The position numbers and the translations under genes are program-made. The notes beneath the pieces were generated by a model. That model ran no database searches. It was not told the origin of the DNA and saw nothing but the letters and a program-made list of their open reading frames with translations. A DNA stretch of 64,000 nt, from assembly GCA_964019135.1 (NCBI GenBank), contig OZ025265.1:4036318-4100317 (forward strand). Reading direction: 5' to 3'. Within the stretch, counting starts at the first letter, position 1, and each line of letters starts with the position of its first letter. Source of the stretch: Arenicola marina (lineage: Eukaryota; Annelida; Polychaeta; Arenicolidae). This document shows positions 10,466-21,479 of this stretch, piece by piece.

Positions 10466-12480
10466 ATGAGGGTAAGCCGAACCTACCCATTGGGGACCCG
10501 GGTTATCGTTACAGATAACCGTCAATTTGTTCGGGGTAAGTACGCCAAGTCAATCTCCCACCGCGGGGGGGGGGGGGGGAGGCGCATCACGGACTGCACG
10601 GATATCACTGTCATGTGCCGAAACTAGTCAAACGGTAGTTCAATTTTACCATCACATTGCGTCGTTGGTACTGGCAGAATAAATTGACCCATGTCTTCCG
10701 AACCCTAGACGTATTCTAATATGGGAACATACGCCACCTTACGACTAAGAACCCACTACAGGAGATAGTTAGTGAATTTCAAAGTAGATAATGGTGTCAA
10801 CCGGCACGCATAAATGATTGATTGAACTTACGGGCTCATCAACCTCTCCAAAGTTATATCGCGATGGAATGGAAGCACAAAAATCACAATATTAGTAATA
10901 AATCTAGGAAGAGAGATTTGCCTGCGTGTATGCTTTCACATAAAGAGTATATCTACAAACCTGCAAACCTGACACTTGATCATAACCGGCTACGAGAAGA
11001 AACAAATGCCATGTCGAAATAGTATCTCTATGGACGTACTATGGAGACCAATTACTCTATAGAAATCTCCCTACATATTCTATAGAATTGTTTTTTTTTA
11101 TATCTATTTGCGTTCTATAAAAAATAATTGTTCTGTAGAATTATGTGCAAACGTTTTATAGAAAATCATAATTCTAGAGATTCTTCTAATGGAACTTCTT
11201 TACAGCCAATAGTTATTAAATTTGACGGTCATGCGTGCCTCAGTCGAGGTATTATATGTATTATGTGAATTTAAATGGTATATTGATTACTGTATGAAAA
11301 TATGCAAAATGTGCAACCTGTAAGGGGGTAAAAACTGATCATAGCACATCATCAGATATGCATGACATTACTCTGCCCAGTAAAGAAACAATGTGATACT
11401 GTTTGAATGTTCAAATAAGTTGCACTCTAATCTTAACCTTAACAATATATCATAATCATCTAGTAGTCTTGTATTATCACTATGCGTTACACAAATATAT
11501 GGTTTTGATCACTATGCAGCATTAGGGAATACCGCCAACTGCCGCTGAGGATTCCGAAGTAGGTTCACAGCTGGGTGCCATTGTCGGTGGCAGGGCCTGT
11601 GATCCATAGGTCATCGTCCTACTCAGGTCTCTGGTTGGATATCTGGGAGATCCATCAACCAGGATCCCCTGAGTAAAGTCTGGATCACACCGGTATTCAT
11701 TTGGCGACATTGTCCATGGTGGTTCCCTTAGTTTGGTTATACATGCCTTCTACCTCGTCATTGCCGCAAAGCATTGCTGATTTTCTACAGTGGCGTATGG
11801 GTATTGTGTCACGTGATATGCCGAGTATCTACGTTATTGCTGTGGAATCTTGTCGTGTCCAAATTCAAGCTCAATATATTGGGGAAAAGAAATGAAAAGA
11901 ACAGGCTAGCAATGAGAAAACATTGTCAGATATAACTGAAGGCTAAAATTACAAGCGGGAATTATTAATTCTGACTATTAATGTCGCCTCTCCGTTGGCT
12001 GTCAGTCGTAATGGGCAAGAACACAAAACATTACGTTTAATACGCGTGTGGCATTTCGGAACAGCTGTGGAGTACGATTCAGTTATGGCGCGTCAAGAGT
12101 CTAACCTGCTATCCATTCCATATTGGAACCTGGAAGATTGGCCAACAATGTCCTCCTCCCCATCGACAGTTAGCAACGGCCAACAAAGATAATTACCCTG
12201 CTGGCGGTGATTTCTCCTCCTGCATTGTGACAAATGACTCACTGTGGATAGAAGCACATGCCATCACAACGAAATAGCTAACTGCAGCGCAGTGTCAAGT
12301 GTTGTCCCAGCTTTTCATGCAGCGTGTTCCTGTATCGGCAGGTGTACGGTGTGAACACGGATTGCGGGCATAGATGTACCCTCGGCCACATCCACAGTGG
12401 TCAACTGTGGTCAATATGGGTCCCTGGCCGAATGCCGAGTAGTAAGGTGCGGAGGGCACAATATTCTAACACGGCTCAGT
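10466..12480. other. No gene recognised; unique sequence with AT-rich hairpin-prone patch
   Basis: Past the end of the duplicated block I see no protein family or RNA gene. A poly-G run lies near 10563-10580. Between about 11040 and 11210 there are several TTCTATAGAA-like palindromic motifs in AT-rich sequence. These could be a decayed miniature transposon, but no clear terminal repeats or target duplication can be set. Confidence 0.4.
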
Positions 12481-12544
12481 GATGCCATGTGGGGCCTGGT
12501 CCGCCCGCAGGGGTCGATACGCATGGTGGCCGATTAACGGTCTG

Positions 12545-12640
12545 AGCAGCCAATCATCAGCTCGGTGACCTCGGGCAGACTGACCAATGAGGGGTATCGC
12601 CACGCCCACACTGGTCAGTCTGAACGGGTACTAAAAGGGC
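12545..12640 (+). promoter_or_regulatory. Promoter-like patch with two CCAAT boxes and TATA-like element
   Basis: CCAAT boxes lie at 12550-12554 and 12584-12588, a GC-box-like CACGCCCA at 12601-12608 and a TATA-like ACTAAAAGG at 12630-12638. A perfect 11-base inverted repeat (CAGACTGACCA at 12576-12586, TGGTCAGTCTG at 12612-12622) surrounds the second CCAAT box. The spacing from the TATA-like element to the ATG at 12664 is about 30 bases. The call is motif-based only. Confidence 0.3.
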
Positions 12641-12663
12641 AAAGGCCAGGAACTCGAGGTTCC

Positions 12664-12722
12664 ATGTACCGACGACCTGAGGAGTTACCCACCAACGACG
12701 ATTCCAGGGCCCGAGACATTCT
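12664..12722 (+). CDS. Possible short first coding exon (unknown gene)
   Basis: An ATG at 12664 opens a frame that starts MYRRPEEL and is hydrophilic and acidic/basic-rich. It runs 19 codons plus two bases into a good splice donor, GTAAGG, at 12723-12728. It sits just downstream of the CCAAT/TATA-like patch. No downstream exon could be linked, and no family is recognised. The short distance from the TATA-like element leaves almost no 5' leader, which weakens the case. It could equally be chance. Confidence 0.15.
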
Positions 12723-12854
12723 GTAAGGTATAACCTATAATTTGTGTATTATTCCACATAGTTTGATCTCACAAAATATATTAGATCTTGCTACTGTTTT
12801 GACCTTGTATATACGTTGGCATATATACCAGGCTGGCTGTATTACTGCCGCTCT

Positions 12855-13100
12855 ACCCCTGGCTAACCTTCCCTAATGGCTAATTGCCCAGGATGCCAAA
12901 ATATTCCCTGGTAGCTAATTCCCCAGGATGCTAAACATCCCGTAGTGGCTAATTCCCCAAACTACTTAGCTTCGCCTAGTGCCCTAGTGTCAAATTCCCC
13001 AGGCTGCCAAATATCCCCTAGTGGCTAATTCCCCAGGCTATTAGGATCCCCTAGTGGCTAAGTCCCCAGGCTACAAAATTTCCCCTGGTTTAATCCCGAA
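12855..13100 (+). repeat. Degenerate minisatellite of about 34 bp (six to seven units)
   Basis: The phrases GGCTAATTCCCCAGG and ATCCCCTAGT recur every 30-40 bases with many changes and length differences. It looks old compared with the clean arrays elsewhere in the window. Confidence 0.75.
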
Positions 13101-13880
13101 TCCCCGAATAGCAGATTTGTCATGACGTCATGACGGCGCCAGGTATATTAATGCTTCACAGGTGTGCTAAGATGGCTGAAAACGAAACAGAAACATTCAA
13201 TCACCTATATTTCGATGTCAAGCATAGTCTCAGGATCGGTGTTCTATCGAGTGAAATACAAATGTACAATTGACAATTCAACCGAAACAATGATATTTCT
13301 GTTCAGTACGAAGCCAGCGGCTGGGCTGCTGATCGCAGTATTGCAGTATCGTGATTGTTGATCCCATAGAAGGATGTTCTCCGTTGGTGTCTATCCAAGT
13401 GGGGGGAGGGGGGGGGGATGCTGACAATGGAATTACAACCAGATGAATGACATATTTCAAATTACTAATAATTATTAATTAAACACATCCAACACCGCAA
13501 CACGCCATGCACAGAATTTTGCGATAATAAAATGATGTTCGCATTTTCGTGATCACAGAAAATGTAACGCAATCCTGCCAAAAACCAAAACTGTTACACT
13601 AGTACTTCATCAAAGTCGAGAACATCCATTATGACGGGAGAAATCGTGTTACATATGAAGTATGAGTTTGAACTGTGTTGGGTGCATTAAGATGAAACAA
13701 AACGAGTGTGCGGAGAATAGCGACCCATAATTCTAACACACAGATGCCAAAGTCAAGTTAAGTGGTATCCTTTGCCGCACCAGGCAACAGGAGAAAATCG
13801 ATTGTCTTTGCCAACATGTGCTGGTGACTCTAAACACTTGATCAACAGACAGGGACATGGTCGCTGCCGTAGGATGAAGC
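13101..13880. other. No gene recognised
   Basis: A TGACGTCA palindrome lies at about 13125 (inside ATGACGTCATGACG) and a poly-G run near 13400-13418. I see nothing else that can be supported. Confidence 0.4.
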
Positions 13881-13888
13881 CACGAGAG

Positions 13889-13995
13889 ATAATAATAATA
13901 ATCAGTTTATTGCCAAAAGAACACACAAATTACATTCATTTAGTACATCTTTACAATACATTTATAGTGGCAAGAGCAGAAGCCAAGGGCATGTA
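13889..13995 (-). mobile_element. Probable 3' end of a non-LTR retrotransposon
   Basis: On the minus strand the sequence runs into AATAAA (complement of 13906-13911) and then (ATT)n (complement of 13889-13902). A polyadenylation signal followed by a simple trinucleotide tail is the usual 3' end of some LINE or SINE families. No reverse transcriptase is visible, so this would be a short 5'-truncated copy. Family unknown. Confidence 0.35.
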
Positions 13996-13999
13996 AACA

Positions 14000-15006
14000 T
14001 GTAAAGGCAACAGACTATTCAACAGTGACCGTGTTTTATGAGATTTATGTTCTATGATGAGATCACGGCTATTCATACGTGGGCCTTGTGATCATGAAGT
14101 ATGTATCAAAAGGTATATTTCACACCAACGTTTAAAACCTAGAATAAATCTAAACGTTCTTTATCCTTTAACATGGCATTGCCATCGTAAAAACATAATA
14201 CCAAAAGCACGTCGACAAATACTCGCAAACGAATGATAACAGTCGTAAACAATACACTTGTGCATGTACGCTTATAATGTATAAACATGAACATAGTTTG
14301 TATGCGTATGCACACAGCATTACCCTTGTGCCACTGTGCACAGTTATATACTGACAATATTATAGCTACAGAAGCACCCCGGACCACTAGATAGCTGTCC
14401 GGTAACCAGGCAACATGGTGCTCTCCCCAAACAACAATAAAAATAAAAACAATTTTATAATAGGTCTATAATGAAGGGAAGCCGTTTGCATTATTCACCA
14501 CTAGCGGCGATAGACCCCGACTCCCACACGACCGAGCCCTGCTGAGTGATGGATCTTCCGGCCCACGCGGGGACTACACTGGGAAACAATGAAGCAGGAA
14601 ACCACCGTCGGAACGTCGATCGGTATGACGATAATAGGAAGATTTTGGCGAACGAAATGATTATGTTTCTTTCCGTTTCTATTGTTATTGAATTCCTTAT
14701 TATATTGAATTGCGCGACCCGTGGGCACGTGACGACCCACGCATCGGCGACTCCAATATCTCGTGCAGTAGTTAGTAATTGTAGGCTCTAAATGGCCATC
14801 ACAGACGCTCAAGACACTGACAGTGATGAGTAATTGTTCATGACCTGTATGGGGTCTCTGACACGTGTCGTCACAATGACTTCACCTGACGCATCTTCTG
14901 ATCCTCTATTCAGTAACCAATTACAGCTTATAGCAACACAAATATTGCAGCCGAAAAGAGCGATTCTCTAACCACTATAACAAGGGTTATATGAGTTGAT
15001 TTGATA
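14000..15006. other. No gene recognised
   Basis: Ordinary unique sequence. An A-rich patch lies at about 14432-14463. The short open frames here have no recognisable domains. Confidence 0.4.
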
Positions 15007-15035
15007 TGACGTCACCGTGACGTCACCTTACGTCA
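15007..15035. promoter_or_regulatory. Cluster of three CRE-like sites
   Basis: TGACGTCA at 15007-15014 and 15018-15025, then TTACGTCA at 15028-15035. The starts are 11 and 10 bases apart, about one helical turn each. TGACGTCA is the cAMP response element bound by CREB/ATF bZIP proteins. More weakly related CGTCA motifs follow near 15463-15485. Function is inferred from the motif. Confidence 0.4.
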
Positions 15036-15517
15036 TTGACGGTTAGGAAAATTAGAAACGTAGATTATATTTCTGCGTTTAACCTATTTACGAACTCTTG
15101 TGATGAGAGTAATTGCCTAAGTACATTATGACTTGAAGGAGTGGTCAACGGCTTCAATATTTCATCATTACGGAGACCTGAAGACAGAAAAGAACACAGG
15201 TGACACTGAAGCCGAAGGTAAGATGGAAATTACCTGTATGTTTCCTAGAATTTGGCACACAAAGATCGGATCTGTGTCATGTTTTCTCTCATTTTGACGC
15301 ATTTCTGCAGATGGCCAAAATCCCCTAGTAGGGGGGTCACTCTTCATCTGAGCACCTTGGGGCCCAAACTAAATATCCTACATCAGACAACATATCATCT
15401 GGCGATGAACAAAATGTCAACCATTTAATGAGACGATTCGAGCTATCGAATTGTATTTTTGTAGCGTCATTTAACGTCATTGACGGTGATAATTGTGGCG
15501 TCCTATCGACGCGAAAG

Positions 15518-15727
15518 TGTACGTCCATGTTTAACATACGGACACAATGTACGTCCATGTTTAACATACTGACATAATGTACGTCCATGTTTACCATACG
15601 GACACAATGTACGTCCATGTTTAACATACGGACACAATGTACGTCTATGTTTAACATACGGACACAATGTACGTCCATATTTAACATACGGACACAATGT
15701 ACGTCCATGTTTAACATACGGTCACAA
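15518..15727 (+). repeat. 30-bp minisatellite (seven units)
   Basis: Seven tandem units start TGTACGTCCATGTTTAACAT and end ACGGACACAA, with one to three changes each. The unit length is a multiple of three, which keeps a minus-strand frame open (MLNMDVHCVR per unit). This is a repeat artefact, not a gene. Confidence 0.95.
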
Positions 15728-15729
15728 TA

Positions 15730-17500
15730 GTAAGTAAACGTCAGGACTTTTTCGTTTCAACCTTGACATTTAGACCTTAACCGATCAAACTAACTTGCCT
15801 CGCCATGGTACCATTGTACTATTGCATGTTTTGTTTTACATTGCAACATATTGCTTTTCATTTTTTGCGAAAATCTCAGGATTCTGACTGCAATATTGGG
15901 TGAGAGTAAATGCACGCCAAAGAGGAAAAAAAGCATGGAGAGTTTCACGCTGAGCAATGACTCCGTATCTGTTGGAACTCAACGCATATCACTCCACTAT
16001 CTTCAACAGAAGTCACGACACCATACAAATGCCAACACACCAATATTCTTTGGTTCTTGGAAAGTAAGTCGTGATTTACTACCAAAGAAACGCCATGCAT
16101 GTTTCATCCGTTCATTCTTCATCGTCCCTAGAGCTACCTTTGTCCATTCTACGTAACGGTCTATACCAGGGAGAGTGCAGATACCTTTTAGTATGCGGCT
16201 ATCATTGTGGCGAATACCACGTGACGGTCATGTGACGCACACGCCCCGCGGGGAGTGGCTCTGCATTACGCCATAGTCCGCTTGGGTTGGTATGTCATTA
16301 TGTGCTGGCGGCTATATATAATCCTACATGTGTGTCATCAGTAACACTTCTTTCCTCGTCTTTCCTACATTTGTCCAATGACAATGACTCGCTTTCGGTT
16401 GGAGTGGGACGTTGCTAACACCGGTCTTTATCTTGTTTATGCCGGTGAATGGGCTCACGTTCATCACCCAATAAACCTACATTGCAACAACATGTTGGAC
16501 TCAAATGCCCATACATATTTGTATCCCAAGGCAGCGCATCGGTGCAGACATAATACTTGACCACGACAATATGCTGATACATATGCTTCTGATACAAGAT
16601 ATATACCATGCCTTTACTTCTTTTTTGGTATATTTCAATTGTTTGTATGACATTCACTTAAACAAATATCCGCGTAAACCCTGGATCTAGCAGTAACAAA
16701 TCAAGTAGCATGTTACCCCTGTAATGTATTAAGCTTCAATTCAATAAATTTTATCTGTACTATTGGTGTCAAGCGTGCCTGCGTCCGCCACAATAGAATA
16801 TCCCGAGATACTAATAACTTTCGGATTCTGCCTCACTTGTGAGTCTTGCCAATAGGACATCAAGATATATGACGTTGGTCATCTATAATACGATTTTTTC
16901 CCCAAACATTGGTTCTTGTCTGGCCGAATGACGTCGTCGACAGATGTTTAAATGAACAAGTGGGGCTCCAAATTTACTCCACATTTATTCAATCGAGGCG
17001 ATACTTCGAAGTTTTTTTACATAACAATAATTATACCCGAGAGGCAGTTTGTAGTCTTGGCCACGTGTTCGTCACCGGCCCCGCTGGCTGCCGTGCCGTG
17101 ATGACGCCAACAACGCGTCTATTCACCATCTCAGGCTGTCCGCCCAGGAGGCCAGGAATCCATAGCTCTTGGCCTACGTGACGCCATTTAGGCGTCTTCG
17201 GGGGGAGCTGCCACATCGGTCCTCGTCCAGTTACCAGTAACAACGTGGTGGGGTGACCACCAAAGGAACTAAGTGAAGAAGATATCACTCTTCATGGGAA
17301 GACCAGTTTCGGCGGACAATGGGGACAGCATCCGTCCGCTACCGGCAGACACGTGTCTCCACGACGTGGGGTGATTCCGGTTGTCACTGACAGACAAAAC
17401 CGCCAGATAAACCGGCGGATCAAAATCGCCGGCGCTCCAAGGTCCAGCCTTCTAACGGAATTCGGGATGGCAGATTCAAACATATCGTGATATCCAGGGC
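15730..17500. other. No gene recognised; one TATA-like site
   Basis: A TATATATAAT at 16313-16322 lies in a plausible promoter context, with CACGTGACGG at about 16219 upstream and a pyrimidine-rich stretch downstream near 16340-16375. No exon can be supported. The remainder is unique sequence up to the 72-bp array. Confidence 0.3.
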
Positions 17501-17509
17501 GCTGATGAG

Positions 17510-20500
17510 TCCCGCCACCACTCCGATAGGCGACCCGAGGCCTCGTAATGGCAACCCTCCAGACGGCGGGTCACCGACCAGTCCCGCCACCACTCCGATA
17601 GGCGACCCGAGGCCTCGTGATGGCAGCCCTCCAGACGGCAGGTCACCGACCAGTCCCGCTACCACCCAGATAGGCGACCTGAGGCCTCGTGAAGGCAGCC
17701 CTCCAGACGGCAGGTCACCGACCAGTCCCAACACCACCCAGATAGGCGACCCGAGGCCTCGTGATGGCAGCCCTCCAGACGGCAGGTCACCGACCAGTCC
17801 CGCCACCACCCAGATAGGCGACCCGAGGCCTCGTGATGGCAGCCCTCCAGACTGCAGGTCACCGACCAGTCCCGCCACCACCCAGATAGGCGACCCGAGG
17901 CCTCGTGATGGCAGCCCTCCAGACGGCAGGTCACCGACCAGTCCCGCCACCACCCAGATAGGCGACCCGAGGCCTCGTGATGGCAGCCCTCCAGACGGCA
18001 GGTCACCGACCAGTCCCGCCACCACCCAGATAGGCGACCCGAGGCCTCGTGATGGCAGCCCTCCAGACGGCAGGTCACCGACCAGTCCCGCCACCACCCA
18101 GATAGGCGACCCGAGGCCTCGTGATGGCAGCCCTCCAGACGGCAGGTCACCGACCAGTCCCGCCACCACCCAGATAGGCGACCCGAGGCCTCGTGATGGC
18201 AGCCCTCCAGACGGCAGGTCACCGACCAGTCCCGCCACCACCCAGATAGGCGACCCGTGGCCTCGTAATGGCAGCCCTCCAGACGGCAGGTCACCGACCA
18301 GTCCCGCCACCACCCAGATAGGCGACCCGAGGCCTCGTGATGGCAGCCCTCCAGACGGCAGGTCACCGCCCAGTCCCACCACCACCCAGATAGGCGACCC
18401 GAGGCCTCGTGATGGCAGCCCTCCAGACGGCAGGTCACCGACCAGTCCCGCCACCACCCAGATAGGCGACCCGAGGCCTCGTGATGGCAGCCCTCCAGAC
18501 GGCAGGTCACCGCCCAGTCCCGCCACCACCCAGATAGGCGACCCGAGGCCTCGTGATGGCAGCCCTCCAGACGGCAGGTCACCGACCAGTCCCGCCACCA
18601 CCCAGATAGGCGACCCGAGGCCTCGTGATGGCAGCCCTCCAGACGGCAGGTCACCGACCAGTCCCGCCACCACCCAGATAGGCGACCCGAGGCCTCGTGA
18701 TGGCAGCCCTCCAGACGGCAGGTCACCGACCAGTCCCGCCACCACCCAGATAGGCGACCCGTTGCCTCGTGATGGCAGCCCTCCAGACTGCAGGTCACCG
18801 ACCAGTCCCGCCACCACCCAGATAGGCGACCCGAGGCCTCGTGATGGCAGCCCTCCAGACGGCAGGTCACCGACCAGTCCCGCCACCACCCAGATAGGCG
18901 ACCCGAGGCCTCGTGATGGCAGCCCTCCAGACGGCAGGTCACCGACCAGTCCCGCCACCACCCAGATAGGCGACTCGTGGCCTCGTGATGGCAGCCCTCC
19001 AGACTGCAGGTCACCGACCAGTCCCGCCACCACCCAGATAGGCGACCCGAGGCCTCGTGATGGCAGCCCTCCAGACTGAAGGTCACCGACCAGTCCCGCC
19101 ACCACCCAGATAGGCGACCCGAGGCCTCGTAATGGCAGCCCTCCAGACGGCAGGTCACCGACCAGTCCCGCTACCACCCAGATAGGCGACCTGAGGCCTC
19201 GTGAAGGCAGCCCTCCAGACGGCAGGTCACCGACCAGTCCCAACACCACCCAGATAGGCGACCCAAGGCCTCGTGATGGCAGCCCTCCAGACGGCAGGTC
19301 ACCGACCAGTCCCGCCACCACCCAGATAGGCGACCCGAGGCCTCGTGATGGCAGCCCTCCAGACGGCAGGTCACCGACCAGTCCCGCCACCACCCAGATA
19401 GGCGACCCGAGGCCTCGTGATGGCAGCCCTCCAGACGGCAGGTCACCGACCAGTCCCGCCACCACCCAGATAGGCGACCCGAGGCCTCGTGATGGCAGCC
19501 TTCCAGACGGCAGGTCACCGACCAGTCCCGCCACCACCCAGATAGGCGACCCGAGGCCTCGTGATGGCAGCCCTCCAGACTGCAGGTCACCGACCAGACC
19601 CGCCACCACCCAGATAGGCGACCCGAGGCCTCGTGATGGCAGCCCTCCAGACGGCAGGTCACCGACCAGTCCCGCCACCACCCAGATAGGCGACCCGAGG
19701 CCTCGTGATGGCAGCCCTCCAGACGGTAGGTCACCGACCAGTCCCGCCACCACCCAGATAGGCGACCCGAGGCCTCGTGATGGCAGCCCTCCAGACGGCA
19801 GGTCACCGACCAGTCCCGCCACCACCCAGATAGGCGACCCGTGGCCTCGTCATGGCAGCCCTCCAGACGGCAGGTCACCGACCAGTCCCGCCACCACCCA
19901 GATAGGCGACCTGAGGCCTCGTGAAGGCAGCCCTCCAGACGGCAGGTCACCGACCAGTCCCAACACCACCCAGATAGGCGACCCGAGGCCTCGTGATGGC
20001 AGCCCTCCAGACGGCAGGTCACCGACCAGTCCCGCTACCACCCAGATAGGCGACCCGAGGCCTCGTGATGGCAGCCCTCCAGACGGCAGGTCACCGACCA
20101 GTCCCGCCACCACCCAGATAGGCGACCCGAGGCCTCGTGATGGCAGCCCTCCAGACGGCAGGTCACCGACCAGTCCCGCCACCACCCAGATAGGCGACCC
20201 GTGGCCTCGTGATGGCAGCCCTCCAGACTGCAGGTCACCGACCAGTCCCGCCACCACCCAGATAGGCGACCCGAGGCCTCGTGATGGCAGCCCTCCAGAC
20301 GGCAGGTCACCGACCAGTCCCGCCACCACCCAGATAGGCGACCCGAGGCCTCGTGATGGCAGCCCTCCAGACGGCAGGTCACCGACCAGTGCCGCCACCA
20401 CCAGATAGGCGACTCGTGGCCTCGTGATGGCAGCCCTCCAGACTGCAGGTCACCGACCAGTCCCGCCACCACCCAGATAGGCGACCCGAGGCCTCGTGAT

Positions 20501-21470
20501 GGCAGCCCTCCAGACTGCAGGTCACCGACCAGACCCGCCACCACCCAGATAGGCGACCCGAGGCCTCGTGATGGCAGCCCTCCAGACGGCAGGTCACCGA
20601 CCAGTCCCGCCACCACCCAGATAGGCGACCCGAGGCCTCGTGATGGCAGCCCTCCAGACTGCAGGTCACCGACCAGTCCCGCCACCACCCAGATAGGCGA
20701 CCCGAGGCCTCGTGATGGCAGCCCTCCAGACGGCAGGTCACCGACCAGTCCCGCCACCACCCAGATAGGCGACCCGAGGCCTCGTGATGGCAGCCCTCCA
20801 GACTGCAGGTCACCGACCAGTCCCGCCACCACCCAGATAGGCGACCCGAGGCCTCGTGATGGCAGCCCTCCAGAAGGCAGGTCACCGACCAGTCCCGCCA
20901 CCACCCAGATAGGCAACCCGAGTCCTCGTGATGGCAGCCCTCCAGACGGCAGGTCACCGACCAGTCCCGCCACCACCCAGATAGGCGACCCGTGGCCTCG
21001 TGATGGCAGCCCTCCAGACGGCAGGTCACCGACCAGTCCCGCCACCACCCAGATAGGCGACCCGAGGCCTCGTGATGGCAGCCCTCCAGACGGCAAGTCA
21101 CCGACCAGTCCCGCCACCACCCAGATAGGCGACCCGAGGCCTCGTGATGGCAGCCCTCCAGACGGCAGGTCACCGACCAGTCCCGCCACCACCCAAATAG
21201 GCGACCCGTGGCCTCGTGATGGCAGCCCTCCAGACGGCAGGTCACCGACCAGTCCCGCCACCACCCAGATAGGCGACCCGTGGCCTCGTGATGGCAGCCC
21301 TCCAGACGGCAGGTCACCGACCAGTCGCGCCACCACCCAGATAGGCGACCCTAGGCCTCGTGATGGCAGCCCTCCAGACGGCAGGTCACCGACCAGTCCC
21401 GCCACCACCCAGATAGGCGACCCGTGGCCTCGTGATGGCAGCCCTCCAGAAGGCAGGTCACCGACCAGGG
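17510..21470 (+). repeat. 72-bp minisatellite (about 55 units)
   Basis: Tandem units of 72 bases contain AGTCCCGCCACCACCCAGAT, AGGCGACCCGAGGCCTCGTG, ATGGCAGCCCTCCAGACGGC and AGGTCACCGACC. Units are nearly identical, with recurring variants such as GGC or TGC before AGGTCACC. Because 72 is divisible by three, a proline-rich plus frame (TSPATTQIGDPRPRD and so on, 530 codons) and two minus frames (one of 801 codons) remain open. A two-unit marker (CTGAGGCCTCGTGAAGG with CAACACCACC) recurs at about 17680, 19191 and 19911, that is 21 units and then 10 units apart. This shows block duplication within the array. Confidence 0.95.
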
Positions 21471-21479
21471 CCAGCCATT

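Noticed and set aside
11040-11210. MITE built from TTCTATAGAA palindromes
   Set aside because: The palindromes are short and AT-rich, and neither terminal repeats nor a target duplication could be defined.
15337-15717. Minus-strand frame with repeated MLNMDVHCVR
   Set aside because: It is produced by the seven-unit 30-bp minisatellite.
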